A stretch of 64,000 nucleotides of DNA from Podocnemis expansa (GCA_007922195.1 ML682029.1:3164636-3228635); one strand, 5' to 3'; shown: positions 43,730 through 53,289, counted from the stretch's first letter. The notes: generated by a model not told the origin, from the sequence alone. A program made the numbers and translations.

Positions 43730-43920
43730 TCTAAGGAACCAAGGAGGGGGCAGGGAGGCGGTCGTATATATAGCCATGGGTGGCGTGAGGGGCAGTGGCC
43801 GCCTCCCCTCTTCTGACAGACTAGGACAAGTTTTTTCCAACCAATCCAGCGCTCCAACACGGAGACACCTATTACTGAATGGATCCGAGCAGCCCATCTC
43901 GAAGAAGGATGGTTACTAAA
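43730..43920 (-). repeat. DIRS A right inverted terminal repeat
   Basis: Reverse complement of 38068-38245 with scattered mismatches; contains GTATATATAGCCATGGGTGG and ends TTACTGAATGGATCCGAGC. Confidence 0.85.
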
Positions 43921-43944
43921 GAGTAACCCACCGTTTAGTTTGTA

Positions 43945-44282
43945 CCAAAGGGAGTAGCCAGGTTAGTCTAGTTCAGCAAAACAAACAGGGGGTCTGACGC
44001 CATCTGACTGCTTGGTTGGTTAGGTTTGTAAAAAAAACAAAACGAGAGGGCAGTGGGTATAAATAATGATACATCATTATCACATTGAACAACAGAATGG
44101 TGATACATTTTGGTTAGGTATTTTCTAAAGACACGTCATATCTAATTGTGATCGTACATTATATCAAAGTGACAACAATGCAGATCATGGGATTTTCTCC
44201 CACGAAAGCTCATGCAAAAAATAAATTTGTTAGTCTTTAAGTGCCCCAGGACTCCTTTTTTGTTTGTTTTACTGAACTAGAC
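43945..44282. mobile_element. Palindromic MITE, split by about 180 bp
   Basis: Left end CCAAAGGGAGTAGCCAGGTT at 43945; the right arm (GGGATTTTCTCCCACGAAAG, ATTTGTTAGTCTTTAAGTGC, CAGGACTCC, then TTACTGAACTAGAC) starts at about 44189. The 44012-44186 interval is AT-rich unknown sequence replacing the missing left core. The right end is interrupted by the hAT at 44283. Confidence 0.8.
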
Positions 44283-44723
44283 CATGGGCCGGACTCTGGC
44301 CTGCCAAAAGCTGTTATCCGATCTGCTGGAATGAAGCAGCAACTGTCCCCTCCCCTCCAGCCCCCAGCCAGGACGGAGTGGGGGGAGAGGGTATGTAGCG
44401 GCAGTCCCAAACTGGCCCAGGGCAAGAGGGGCACCGCAACACCTCTTTGCTTGCCCCATCCTAGGCAGCCTGAGCCAAGAAGTACCCCCTATACACCACT
44501 CCAGCGCCGCTCCCTTCTGCAGTTGTATATCCTCTCCTCCTACTCCTGCTGGCACCTACTGACAACAACAGAAGTTGGCACCTATACCCCCCCACACACG
44601 CAGTCCCATACTGGCCAGCTGGGTGCAGCAAAATCCCTTCGCCATGTGACATATGCTCACTTGCCTCCAAAGGGGAAAAAAATTGTAATGTGGCTCCACA
44701 TACAGAAAGGTTGGACGCCCCTG
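44283..44723 (-). mobile_element. hAT non-autonomous element, CAGGGGCGTCCAACC family
   Basis: The right end GGTTGGACGCCCCTG and left end CATGGGCCGGACTCTGG form an imperfect inverted pair. Flanks AACTAGAC (44275-44282) and CTCTAGAC (44724-44731) match at 6 of 8. No coding content. Confidence 0.75.
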
Positions 44724-44731
44724 CTCTAGAC

Positions 44732-44929
44732 TGTATGGCTTGCAACAAGCATTGCCCATGGTGAATTTGCTGCCATCGGTGAAGACCTGTTCTTTAGGAT
44801 TCCTGTACCAACAGTTGCTGCTTGTACAAACTGTTGTTTGCCCTGCTAGCCTGGCTTTACTAAATTATGGAAGTTTTTAGTATAGAGCCAAGAATAATCC
44901 AAGGATCATAGACATTAAATTCATAACAT
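44732..44929. other. Anonymous DNA
   Basis: No feature recognised. Confidence 0.4.
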
Positions 44930-45075
44930 CCATAGGGTAAGGATAGATATCCTCATTTTATGGGTCCAGAAGCTGCCACTTGCCCAATGCCATCCATCAA
45001 ATCTAACAGTTACAAGTAGCACCTAGGGTCCTTTACTGTGTGCCGCTCTTCAGCCCCTAGATCACACTAGCCAGT
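44930..45075 (+). mobile_element. MIR-like SINE relic
   Basis: The sequence from TATCCTCATTTTATGGGTCC through CCACTTGCCCAATGCC to CCTAGATCACACTAGCC follows the order of the MIR-type tail ('ATCCCCATTTTACAGATG ... CTTGCCCAAGGTCAC ... CTAGATCACACTGCC'). Confidence 0.6.
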
Positions 45076-45389
45076 TATATGAGTGGTTGAATTACAGATT
45101 TGAAGTGTTGTGATAAGAGCATTATATGCATAATTTTGGGGTCTTTGATTAAGGCTTGAAGGGGCAGTATTCAACCACTTTGGAAGCATGTTATAGAGGA
45201 AGGGGTTGTACAGAGCTACACAAATTCCAGGTGCTGTTATAAGGGGTCACCTATTAGCAATTGCTGTAGGAAGGTTGCCAAACAGTTTCACCCTTTGTCA
45301 TGTGCTTAAATTCATAAAAGATTGTAGGTTCAGGTTTCCCTCTGCACAGTGTTTGTGCTAAGAGAAAGTTCTTTAAAAATCCTTTTAGA
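45076..45389. other. Anonymous DNA
   Basis: No feature recognised in about 310 bp. Confidence 0.4.
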
Positions 45390-45560
45390 CACTTGACTCA
45401 CTCAACTCAGAGGAAAAAAAAGGATTAAAAACTAAATTGGCTTGTTGAACCAGGAAGGATGGAAGTAGACTGTTTTTCATGGTAGTAGATAAGAACTAGG
45501 ATCAATAGGCTGAAGTTGCAGTCAGGTAGATTGAGCTGGATATTAGGAAAATCATAATTA
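45390..45560 (+). mobile_element. CR1 LINE fragment
   Basis: AACTAGGATCAATAGGCTGA, AGTTGCAGTCAGGTAG and TTGAGCTGGATATTAGGAAA are diverged forms of the CR1 block '[22 protein letters not shown]'. Confidence 0.72.
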
Positions 45561-45899
45561 CTTAAGGTTATTATGAAAATTAGGCCTATACAGCAAAAAC
45601 TTAGCTGTCGCTGGATGTAGAATGCTGCAGGCTAGTGGTGAGTTTCTTTTAAAGCCTGGGCAGTAACGTGTCAATGCAGTACGTAAAAGCTCTCTCAGTT
45701 GCTGATGTCTAAGTATTGCACAATGTTTCAATTTAACAAATGTCATTGTGGCATACAATGCTTCACAGCAGTAAGTTGTGCCAAAAATTGAAAGTAATCT
45801 ATATTCAGTTTTAAACTTTTCTCCTTCATATTTTTCTCTTATTATTCCACATCACGTTTAGGACTTGTAAAACACGATTTTATTTTAACGAGTAAACTG
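45561..45899. other. Anonymous DNA
   Basis: No feature recognised. Confidence 0.4.
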
Positions 45900-46075
45900 C
45901 ATTATGGCCTGTGAGAAAATCTAAACATGCTGCCACTTCCCTGCTGTCCCCAACAATGCTGTGCTTTCCCCACATCCTGACCATGCTGCCGCTTCCCTGC
46001 CGTGCTCTGCCACGAGCCGCACTTTTTCTTTCAAGAGCCACATGTGGCTCGCAAGCCGCAGTTTGCCACACCTGC
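45900..46075 (-). mobile_element. hAT element, CAGGTGTGGCAAACT family
   Basis: The right end CGCAGTTTGCCACACCTG, preceded by CACATGTGGCTCGCAAGCCG and by repeated CCATGCTGCCGCTTCCCTGC-like units, is a minus-strand hAT terminus. The left terminus is not clear. Confidence 0.65.
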
Positions 46076-46384
46076 TATATAGTAAGCAATTATCAAGGAA
46101 TGAAACCTCCTCAGGAAAGCGTGAGAATGTAAGTACTCTCAATCACTAGTAGAACAGTGAATCACTCTGCAACTTTGAGCAGTAAAACAGTGTGAGACAC
46201 TAGCTCCCCACAGTGAATTAGATTGCAGTTGGGAACAAAAGCAGCATTGCAAGCAGATAGTAAAATAATAGCAATAAGATAGCAATGTAGACAACTTTAA
46301 AAATTTGTAATAAAATATTTTATCTTGTAACCTTCTGTTTGGAATGTAAAAGTTTCAATTGTTAGTAATGAACAATCCTGTAAC

Positions 46385-46540
46385 TACGAGAGCACCTGGC
46401 CCAGAAAAAGACCTGGGGCTCAGGCACTGGGATATGGGGCCCGCGTGCTTTAAGCATGCCGCTGTGGCAGACCTAGGGCTCTGGTGCGGGGACTTGGGCT
46501 CAAGCCATATAAGCCCAGCCCAGCACCAGCGACACTCCTG
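46385..46540 (+). mobile_element. GC-rich hAT element, copy 4 (short)
   Basis: The right end CACCAGCGACACTCCTG fits the family terminus. A perfect 8-bp duplication CCTGTAAC flanks it (46377-46384 and 46541-46548). The left end TACGAGAGCACCTGG is diverged from CAGGGGCGTTGCTGG. Only 156 bp; the tandem array is almost gone. Confidence 0.85.
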
Positions 46541-46548
46541 CCTGTAAC

Positions 46549-47079
46549 CTTAACTAAGTTTCAATGGTTAATGATGAAGAGCTGTAAGGGGTGACTGTGA
46601 TAGTATGCATGGATGGCTCCATAGAGGTGAAAAGTACCAGACCTATACAGGAAGACTCCAGGTGGCCAAAGAATGTGACAATGGCACCAGGAGATGGCAC
46701 CTACAAGGAGCCAAAACATCAACACGGTTAAGATATGCAACAGAAACAGAACAATAAAGGCACCACCTTCATTGTTTTGTAAAAGGTGCATAACAGCATT
46801 GAAGATGGGAATAACACATCATGCCTAAACATGTGGTTTTGGTCTTAAGAAAAGGATGAAGAATATAAGGGACTTTGGATCTGTTCTGCATATCCGAAGG
46901 AGCATCATGTCACGACCGACTGGATCCTGCTTCATCGCTTGAGTTCAGCTACCTGGCCAGTAGTCTGACTCAAGCAGCTTTAAGGCTGGTAACTATCTCC
47001 CTCCTGCAGAACTTTTGTGTGTGTGTTTTAGTTAATTTTAGGTAAGGGTTAAAGGTTTTCTGTACTCACAATAAAAGCA
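46549..47079. other. Anonymous DNA upstream of Harbinger copy 2
   Basis: No exon or repeat recognised. The left terminus of Harbinger copy 2 should fall here or before but is not visible. Confidence 0.4.
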
Positions 47080-47099
47080 GCTCATTGTCCTGTCCCCCT

Positions 47100-47715
47100 T
47101 GTAAGATCTCATTGCACATTTCTTTGTGCAACACTACTCCATAGTCCTGCAAGCCCTTGCGGACCACTACAGGATCTTCTGTAACATCTACGTGGGCTGG
47201 CCAGGGAACGTGCACAATGCTCACATCCTGCGCAACTCCACCCTATACAGACACATGCAAGTAGGCACCTTCTTCCCCAAGCACGTCATCACCCTTGGGG
47301 ACGTGCAAATTCTCCTCTTGATCCTGAGGGATACTACCTACCCTTTGCTGCCATAGCTCATGAAGCCATACGCAGGCCACCTGGATGCTGGCAGGGACCT
47401 TTTCAAGCAGAGGCTCCACTGCTGTTGCTCAGTTATCGAGCGTGCCTTTGGCCATGTGAAAGCAGGCTGGAGGGCCCTCCTGCAGCTCGGCCAGCACAAC
47501 ACCCCAGAGGTGGTCAGTGCATGCTGTTGCCTGTGCAACCTCTGAGAGCTGTGGAGGGAAAGGGACCCCCACATCTAGGAGACCAAGGCCTAGTGGCTCG
47601 CCAGTGAGTACGAGCAGCCCGACGACAGGCTGCCACAGACACAGCGGGCACAGCGGCAAGCACTACTCATCCAGGACATGCTGAAGGCCCTCCTTGTCAG
47701 TGAAGAGCGCTGAGG
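47100..47715 (+). pseudogene. Harbinger transposase remnant, catalytic residue lost
   Basis: In one continuous frame it reads SIVLQALADHYRIFCNIYVG, WPGNVHNAHILRNSTLYRHM, QVGTFFPKHVITLGDVQ, then (after a stop at 47354-47356 where family members have PW) LMKPYAGHLDAGRDLFKQRL and VIERAFGHVKAGWRALL. The family has HD at the position read here as HN, so the second catalytic Asp is replaced by Asn; the Glu in the VIERAFG block is kept. Further stops at 47543 and 47574 end the frame. The N-terminal third with the first catalytic Asp is absent. The copy is inactive by truncation, stops and active-site loss. Confidence 0.82.
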
Positions 47716-47947
47716 GGTGGGACTGCCACGAGACCCTGTCACCGTCAACTCACCTCCAGCATCTGCCCATGCCTGCCTCCCACCCACCCACCTCACCCTG
47801 TCTGCACACCAATACAAAGCACAACACACTGGGTAACTGTGTATGGGGTTTTATTTACGGAGGGAACTCAGGGCAGGAGCTGCGCTGGTTGGGGGCTTTG
47901 CGGGGAGGGTGCTTGATGGCATGGAGAGTCAGGGTCCGGTGCTGGGG

Positions 47948-49216
47948 CTAGCGGCCACTGGCTGGTGGGTCCTGGGTCTGCAAACGGACGCCCCTGGTCC
48001 TGGGCCGTAGATGAGGGCTGGTGGTGGAGTTCAGGGCAGGGAGTTGTGAGACCAGATGCTGCTCCAGGCGCTCAAGGGACTGGGTCTGCCTCTTCAGGAT
48101 GTCAACCAGCCTCTCAAGCAGCCCGTGTTCAGCCCTCCGCAGCTCCTGCTCAACCCGCCGGTGGGCATTCTCCTGCTCCTGCCATGCCGTCATCTGTGTC
48201 TCCATCCGCTTGGCGATGCAGATCAGCTCCTCAAATTGTTTTGCCCTGTAGTGTGGTGCCACTTTCCTCTGCCTTGTGGTCGGGGCTGGTGGTGCCTTGG
48301 GAGTGCCAGCAGGCATGGGTTCAGGGGCTTCTGGAGACAAGCAGAGAATAAAGTGCCTCCCATTAGTTAGCAGGGTGTGCAGCCTGAGAGCAGCTGCTGT
48401 CCCTGGCCATTCCTCAGCTTCCATGTCCCCATCCTTTGGGACAGGGACCCCTTGGTACACACTGCCATGCTGGGCTGCCCAAGTCGGGTGCAGTGCCCTG
48501 GCAGCCTTGCCCCGGGGGTCTCTCCTGAGGCCACACGCCAGCGGTGCCAGGTGCATGCTGCCTGGCCTCCCAGCCCATCTCCCCCCAGAGTGCCACAGCG
48601 CTGAGCTCCAGGTCCCCCCACCACATTGCCGCCAGCCTCTCTGCCCCATAGGAGGGCCTCCACCCCTCTCCCTGGACCCTGCCTTTCCCTGTGCCCTGTC
48701 CCCCGGCAGTGCCTGTCCTGCAGACATGCCCAGCCCTGCCCGCAAGGAGTGGGAGAGGCAGTACTCACCAGCAGGTGCTGGCGAGGAGGGCTGCTGCTGC
48801 GTGGTGCCTCCCTCCTCCAGCACCGCATCCTCATCAGCCTTGAGGAACAGGGGCTCGGCGGAGTTGACGGTGTCAGCTGGGAGGCTGCCGGGCACTTGGC
48901 CCAAGAAGGCATCCAACTGCTCGTAGTAGCGGCAGCTACTGGTGGTTGGGGCTGCCCCAGCCTGCAACCTCTCCTCCCGGACCCGGTGGTACGCCTGTCG
49001 GAGCTCCTTAACCTTTATCCGGACCTGCTCTGTTTCGCGGGTGTGGCCCTTGGCTGCCAGGTCCCGTGCGATGGAGGCATACACCTCCCGGTTCCGGTAC
49101 CTGGCCCGCAACCGGGAGGCGACTGCTTCATTTCCCCAAATGGCCAGCAAGTCGAGGATTTCCTGGTGGCTCCAGCATGGCGCCCGCCTGCGCTGCTGGC
49201 TCCTCTGCTCAGCCAT
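47948..49216 (-). CDS. Harbinger Myb/SANT-like DNA-binding protein, open frame with probable intron
   Basis: A 422-codon minus-strand frame starting in a good context (GAGACCATGG). Residues about 13-105 form a trihelix Myb/SANT-like domain: APCWSHQEILDLLAIWGNEA, then VYASIARDLAAKGHTRETEQ, VRIKVKELRQAYHRVREER and CRYYEQLDAFLG. Residues about 320-395 are a coiled coil (KQFEELICIAKRMETQM, then RVEQELRRAEHGLLERLVDI). Between them lies a likely intron at 48331-48768: donor CTG|GTGAGT, acceptor TTGTCTCCAG, 438 bp, a multiple of three without stops. Removing it gives a 276-residue protein of usual family layout; keeping it adds 146 low-complexity residues. The protein would bind transposon ends and help the transposase. 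It faces a dead transposase, so it could only serve other copies, or it is simply recent. Confidence 0.8.
   Translation of the reverse strand: MAEQRSQQRRRAPCWSHQEILDLLAIWGNEAVASRLRARYRNREVYASIARDLAAKGHTRETEQVRIKVKELRQAYHRVREERLQAGAAPTTSSCRYYEQLDAFLGQVPGSLPADTVNSAEPLFLKADEDAVLEEGGTTQQQPSSPAPAGEYCLSHSLRAGLGMSAGQALPGDRAQGKAGSRERGGGPPMGQRGWRQCGGGTWSSALWHSGGRWAGRPGSMHLAPLACGLRRDPRGKAARALHPTWAAQHGSVYQGVPVPKDGDMEAEEWPGTAAALRLHTLLTNGRHFILCLSPEAPEPMPAGTPKAPPAPTTRQRKVAPHYRAKQFEELICIAKRMETQMTAWQEQENAHRRVEQELRRAEHGLLERLVDILKRQTQSLERLEQHLVSQLPALNSTTSPHLRPRTRGVRLQTQDPPASGR
48331..48768 (-). other. Probable in-frame intron of the Harbinger Myb-like gene
   Basis: Bounded on the minus strand by GTGAGT and by a pyrimidine-rich tract ending CAG. 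Its 146 codons (GEYCLSHSLRAGLG onward to ILCLSP) have no family similarity I recognise, unlike the sequence on either side. Retention would keep the frame. Confidence 0.65.
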
Positions 49217-49639
49217 GGTCTCCCAGACAGCAGGCCTGCCCAGTTCTGGGAAGCAGAGTGGTCAGGGTTGAGTCCTGACCTGTAGCTGGTCAGGGCAGGT
49301 TCTTCCTGTGCCAGGAAACCTGTCTCAGGAAGCCCGTTTAATCTGAAATAACGTTACTCCCTGGCTAACACTAGGTTTCTTTAAATAAATAACTTTGAAT
49401 TAAGCATTAATTCAAAATAAAAGGAGGTTTTATTAAATCAAATTAGCTTTTTCTCATTTCAAATTAAGGAAACACTTAATTCAACTTAATAAAATGCCAG
49501 CATCACCAGGGACTAGGTTATGTCAAATTAAGCCTCCTTAATTCAACTTAACATGTAAGTGTAGATGCACCCCATGTGCAGTGACAAAGAATATTAGCAA
49601 CCACTAGGAAAGGTCAACCTAAGACTTAGAATATCATCA

Positions 49640-49850
49640 TGCCACTAAGTCCACAGTATGCCCACACTGCAAATACTGGGTGCAGTGTTGGTTGCCCCAT
49701 CTTAAAAAAGAAATGTTAGAATTGGAAAAAAAGGAAAGAGGACAACACAAGATATTACAGATATGGAGCAGCTTCCCTATGGGAAGGGATTAAAGAGTCA
49801 AACTGTTAAACTTGGAAAAGAAGTGACTGAGCCAGGAGTGTGACAGAGCG
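49640..49850 (+). mobile_element. CR1 LINE fragment
   Basis: GGGTGCAGTGTTGGTTGCCC, AAGAAATGTTAGAATTGGAA and ATATGGAGCAGCTTCCCTAT parallel the CR1 blocks '[21 protein letters not shown]' and '[10 protein letters not shown]'. Confidence 0.72.
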
Positions 49851-51379
49851 TTATGCAATCATGATGTTATCAACTGTGCCCACCAACTTGGGGTATACTC
49901 ATTTATTAGGGTTACTTCCTCCTTGGAGAAGTGAGGGAGATTGCAATTTTATTAGCGTACTGCTTGTGTTTCTATATGGAGTTCACCTCTCCCTTCTGCA
50001 AGTCCCCTCCCACGGGGGCTACCCTTGCAGGACCTCAGTTTCCCACGACTGGATTCTTCCAACCCCCAAATTCAAAGAACCACCCAATATACTCACATCA
50101 ATTAACAAGGTGCATCTGAGCAGACTGGGTCTATCAGCACTCTCAGCTGACCTGGCTGGGTCACACAGCACTTCTCTTCTGCTACCCTTGTCTGCCCCTG
50201 TATTGCACTGGACTAGGCTTGATTATGAATCTTGAGCAGGCTGGGTCACACAGCACTTTTAGCTGTCACCCTTTATATGCCCCTGGACTCAATTAGGCTG
50301 CCAGGCCCATCAATGAGCAAACCTTACAGGGTTGTGGGCATCACAGGGAGCTTTGGCTAGGTAATAGAAGCATTGCTGCAAAGCTATATAAAGAAACCAA
50401 GACCACAAAGGAGAGGGAATGATGTCTTTAAGAGTCTGGCAACTGGCTTGATTACAAAAGGCATTTTATTGCTAAGTATCTAAAATGTACACTAAGAGTA
50501 ATAATTACAAAAGGAGAGAAAAATGCCCCAGAATGCCCAAATAATTTCAGCATTAAGAAAGATACAAGGAAAGAAAAACACTCAGCTACCATATTACCTA
50601 GATTCTATTTTATCAGGCCTAGAGAGGCAAACTCATAGGTAAACAGAGACAGAAAGGGGGAGAGAGACAGACAATTGGGGAGGGGGGTTAGGTCTCACCA
50701 CTCTGCAGCAGAAAGGTCCCCAGGCTGTGCAGATTAGAGTCAGAAGCTGCATGGAAGCAGGCAAAGCTCTCGTAATGTCAGCAAGGAACAGAAAAGGTGA
50801 AGTCCCAGTGAAAATGGTACAGCTTTAGATCCAGGCACCAGGACTTAGGATTCAATTAGGACTTACTCTTGGATTTGGGTAAAGGTTTTCTTTATAAGGA
50901 CTTGTTTAAGTGGGCAATACACATTCCTGGCTGGGGGGTAATGGTTCAGGGAAGCTCACAATACAATCAGGCAGACTCAGTATTTTGGGTATCAATTATC
51001 ATATCTATGATGAGAATGGTCTGATAATTGCTGAGCTTGTTTGGTGCAAGATCCCCCACCATGCAATGCTTTCCTGCTTCTTCAATCTCAGAGTCCAGTG
51101 CAGTTCTTGCTTTGGAGCATGGTTCTCCACAGTCAGTGCAAATTAAGCTCCTTTTACTGTGCTGATGGCTTTTGGATATGGGTAGATAAGAATGTCTCCC
51201 ACTGCCTTTTCACCTTTTTTGGTTTCTTGTTCAAGCAGAGGTGGGGGGAGGCACAGGCTGGATACTATGCTCTGATTCCTCTTGAACACAGAGCTAACGT
51301 AACAGTGACTGGTGTGGGGAAAGTGAATAGGGAGGGAAGTGTTATGTGATGGAGTAAACAAGAACCAGGCATCATCTGA
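49851..51379. other. Anonymous DNA, possible unknown repeat
   Basis: About 1.5 kb with no recognised exon. The segment 50120-50290 repeats short phrases (GCTGACCTGGCTGGGTCACACAGCAC, later CAGGCTGGGTCACACAGCAC), suggesting an old local duplication or LTR-like repeat. No coding motifs. Confidence 0.35.
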
Positions 51380-51735
51380 TGATGCTAATTGGCAGCAGGT
51401 TTAGAAATGAACATGTGAAGTAGTACTTGTCACAAAGCACAGGCAACACGTGGAACTCACTGCCAGGGGATGCTTGGAAACCCAAGAGTATAACGGCCCC
51501 CCCCCCCAAAAAAAAAGTGAGGGCAGTGCCTGGAGACTAGATCAATGCTCAGGGACACAATCTCATGCCTAGGTACCCCTAAAATGTCTGCCAGAAGCTG
51601 GAACTGAATGAAGCAGTTGATGAACAGAACAACTTATTTCCTGTGAAGCATCTTGCCTAGTCATTGTCAGAAAACAGGATATTGGGCTAGGTGGACCCTT
51701 GGTCTGATTCAATATGCACATTTCCGGGTTTAATC
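51380..51735 (+). mobile_element. CR1-like LINE 3' fragment
   Basis: GTGGAACTCACTGCCAGGGG, then ATTGGGCTAGGTGGACCCTT and GGTCTGATTCAATATG have the layout of a CR1-type C-terminus and 3' UTR ('WNKLP ... GGTTGGACTAGATGACC'). A C/A simple tract interrupts it at about 51497-51516. Confidence 0.65.
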
Positions 51736-51796
51736 ACACAAGGCTTCATATAGGAACTTTTGTTCCTATGGAGCAGCTTTTAAAAGTTTTTTCCTG

Positions 51797-51815
51797 GGGG
51801 GGGGGGGGGGGGGAG
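51797..51815. repeat. Poly-G tract
   Basis: A long G run following TTTTTTCCT; length in the assembly may be unreliable. Confidence 0.9.
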
Positions 51816-52004
51816 GAAAGTATGGCAGCTTTTGGAAGCTGAAAAACATGGTTTCCTTTCGCTGTGTCAAAGTGAATGCTTACACAGATCTCATGGCAGC
51901 ATATACTGGTAGATTTAAGAACATACCCAGTCAAGTTTGTGTCCAAGGGTTTGCCCCCCCCCCTTTTTAAAAAAAAAAAAAAAACACCCCATTGCATTTC
52001 CCCC

Positions 52005-52166
52005 CCCATCTTCAAAGCTTCTGACAGAGTGGGATTTTCTCCCACGAAAGCTCATGTGAAAAATAAAGCTGATAGTTTTTAAGTGCCACACAACTCCTTG
52101 GGGTTTTTTTTTTTTTTTTTTTTTTGCGCATGTTGGACTAGACTAACACAGCTATCCCTTTGGAAG
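52005..52166 (+). mobile_element. Palindromic MITE, right arm
   Basis: CATCTTCAAAGCTTCTGACA, GTGGGATTTTCTCCCACGAA, GCTCATG, then TTTAAGTGCCACACAACTCC and the end ACACAGCTATCCCTTTGGAA. A 21-T run at about 52106-52126 sits within the arm. The left arm is replaced by C/A-rich simple sequence. Confidence 0.82.
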
Positions 52167-52724
52167 TTTGTTACTTCAGCCACAACAAACTGTGACAGGC
52201 CAGTAGCTTTGCTTAGTTTGTTTTGTGTAGCCCTCCCTTTGGGAACCAAATTCCCCAGGGGGTTACTTAGGCTCTGGACCACTACTCTGAAGAGTTCCTT
52301 GACTTCATTTGCTACCAACCAGTCCTTTTTTCATATGGGACCTGGGCTACATAGGTAGATACAAGACAACTATTTGTAGAGAAGTTCCTGGAACTTTCTA
52401 CCCTTAGCCTTGCCCCAACCCACAACAAAAAGTCATCCCCTTATATATGCATTCAAACTAATTGCACCACAGTTGTTCCTCCCACAAATCATACTTGAGA
52501 GTTAAGGGTCTGAATCCAAGAACAAAGCTCCTGTGGCACTGAAGTATTGTACTCAAAATTTTAGCTTCTGCAGACATTGAAATCTGTAGTGACATTCTGC
52601 AGTTAAATATAAGGAAATTTTACTCGCTCCTGACTGAAGTAGTTTTTTTTTTTTTAAATCAACTAAGATCTCATCTAAGATTAAGATCTTTTCTAGCCTA
52701 CTGTTCACACTAGTCAGATATTAC
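52167..52724. other. Anonymous DNA
   Basis: No feature recognised. Confidence 0.4.
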
Positions 52725-53016
52725 AAACAAAGAAGCCTGTAGCACTTTTATAAAAACCAACAAAATGTATTTGTTAGTCTTTAAAAGTACCCCAAAACTC
52801 CTTGTTTGTTTTGCTGAACTAGACTCACAGATGGTAAGGTCAGAAGGGACCAATATGATCATCTAGCCTGACCTCCTGCAAAAGTGCAGGACATAAAACC
52901 TCACTAACCCACTCCTCTAATGAGCCTCAAATCCATAACTGAGCTAAGTCCTCAAATCATGATTTAAAGACTAATACAGAGAATCAACTAGACTAACACA
53001 ACTACCCCTTTGGAAC
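52725..53016 (+). mobile_element. Palindromic MITE split by a CR1
   Basis: Arms AAAGAAGCCTGTAGCACTTT and TGTTAGTCTTTAAAAGTACC followed by TTTGCTGAACTAGACT; after the CR1 insert the end resumes as AACTAGACTAACACAACTAC and CCCTTTGGAA. Confidence 0.82.
52826..52985 (-). mobile_element. Short 3' CR1 insertion with 9-bp duplication
   Basis: Antisense CR1 3' sequence (CACAGATGGTAAGGTCAGAA, GGGACCAATATGATCATCTA, GCCTGACCTCCTGCA) sits between two copies of AACTAGACT (52817-52825 and 52986-52994), which occur once in intact MITE copies. It is a 5'-truncated CR1 of about 160 bp. Confidence 0.82.
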
Positions 53017-53289
53017 TATTTGGACATTATGCAGGAAAACAATAGCAGGGAGCAGTAGATCCACTTTTAGTAAGGGACAATTGAAAAAGTTTCAACAATA
53101 AATCAGGTTTACCATACTGACCTATAGCCAGCTCTTCAGGCTTAAGTAGATTCACTGTAACTGTTCTGTTAGGCACCTCAGCTACAAAAGAGAGCTCATC
53201 CACAGAGACTTGCATGGATGCAAATAGGTGAACCACAACCCCATGAATAAGTGTTCACCCAAACACAATCCACCCACACTCTTTTAAGC

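Larger units (their letters stand above)
38068..43930 (+). mobile_element. DIRS-like retrotransposon A (degenerate, plus)
   Basis: Bounded by inverted terminal repeats of about 180 bp: left 38068-38245, right about 43730-43920 in reverse complement. Each contains TCAGTAATAGGTGTCTC-type sequence, GGCGGCCAC and a TATATATA box (38203-38210; mirrored at 43765-43771). Just inside the right repeat, 43590-43692 joins the complement of the left terminus to the complement of the right terminus, which is the internal complementary region characteristic of DIRS elements. The interior has a gag remnant (38398-40396) and then mostly unreadable sequence. A weak SYLDSYFIGKG at about 40858 may be a mutated YLDD reverse transcriptase motif. 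No tyrosine recombinase was recognised. A GC-rich hAT lies inside at 41852-42709. Confidence 0.8.
47080..49585. mobile_element. PIF/Harbinger DNA transposon (copy 2), left-truncated
   Basis: Carries a transposase remnant on the plus strand and a Myb/SANT-like gene on the minus strand, tail to tail with about 200 bp between. The right edge AACATGTAAGTGTAGATGCA at about 49549-49575 is a reverse-complemented Harbinger terminus ('TGCATCTACACTTACATG'). The left terminus and the transposase N-terminus are missing. Higher GC than its surroundings. Confidence 0.78.

Noticed and set aside
48276..49285. Plus-strand frames of 216 and 219 codons opposite the Harbinger Myb gene
   Set aside because: Shadows of a GC-rich coding region; no recognisable motifs, whereas the minus strand shows clear trihelix and coiled-coil segments.
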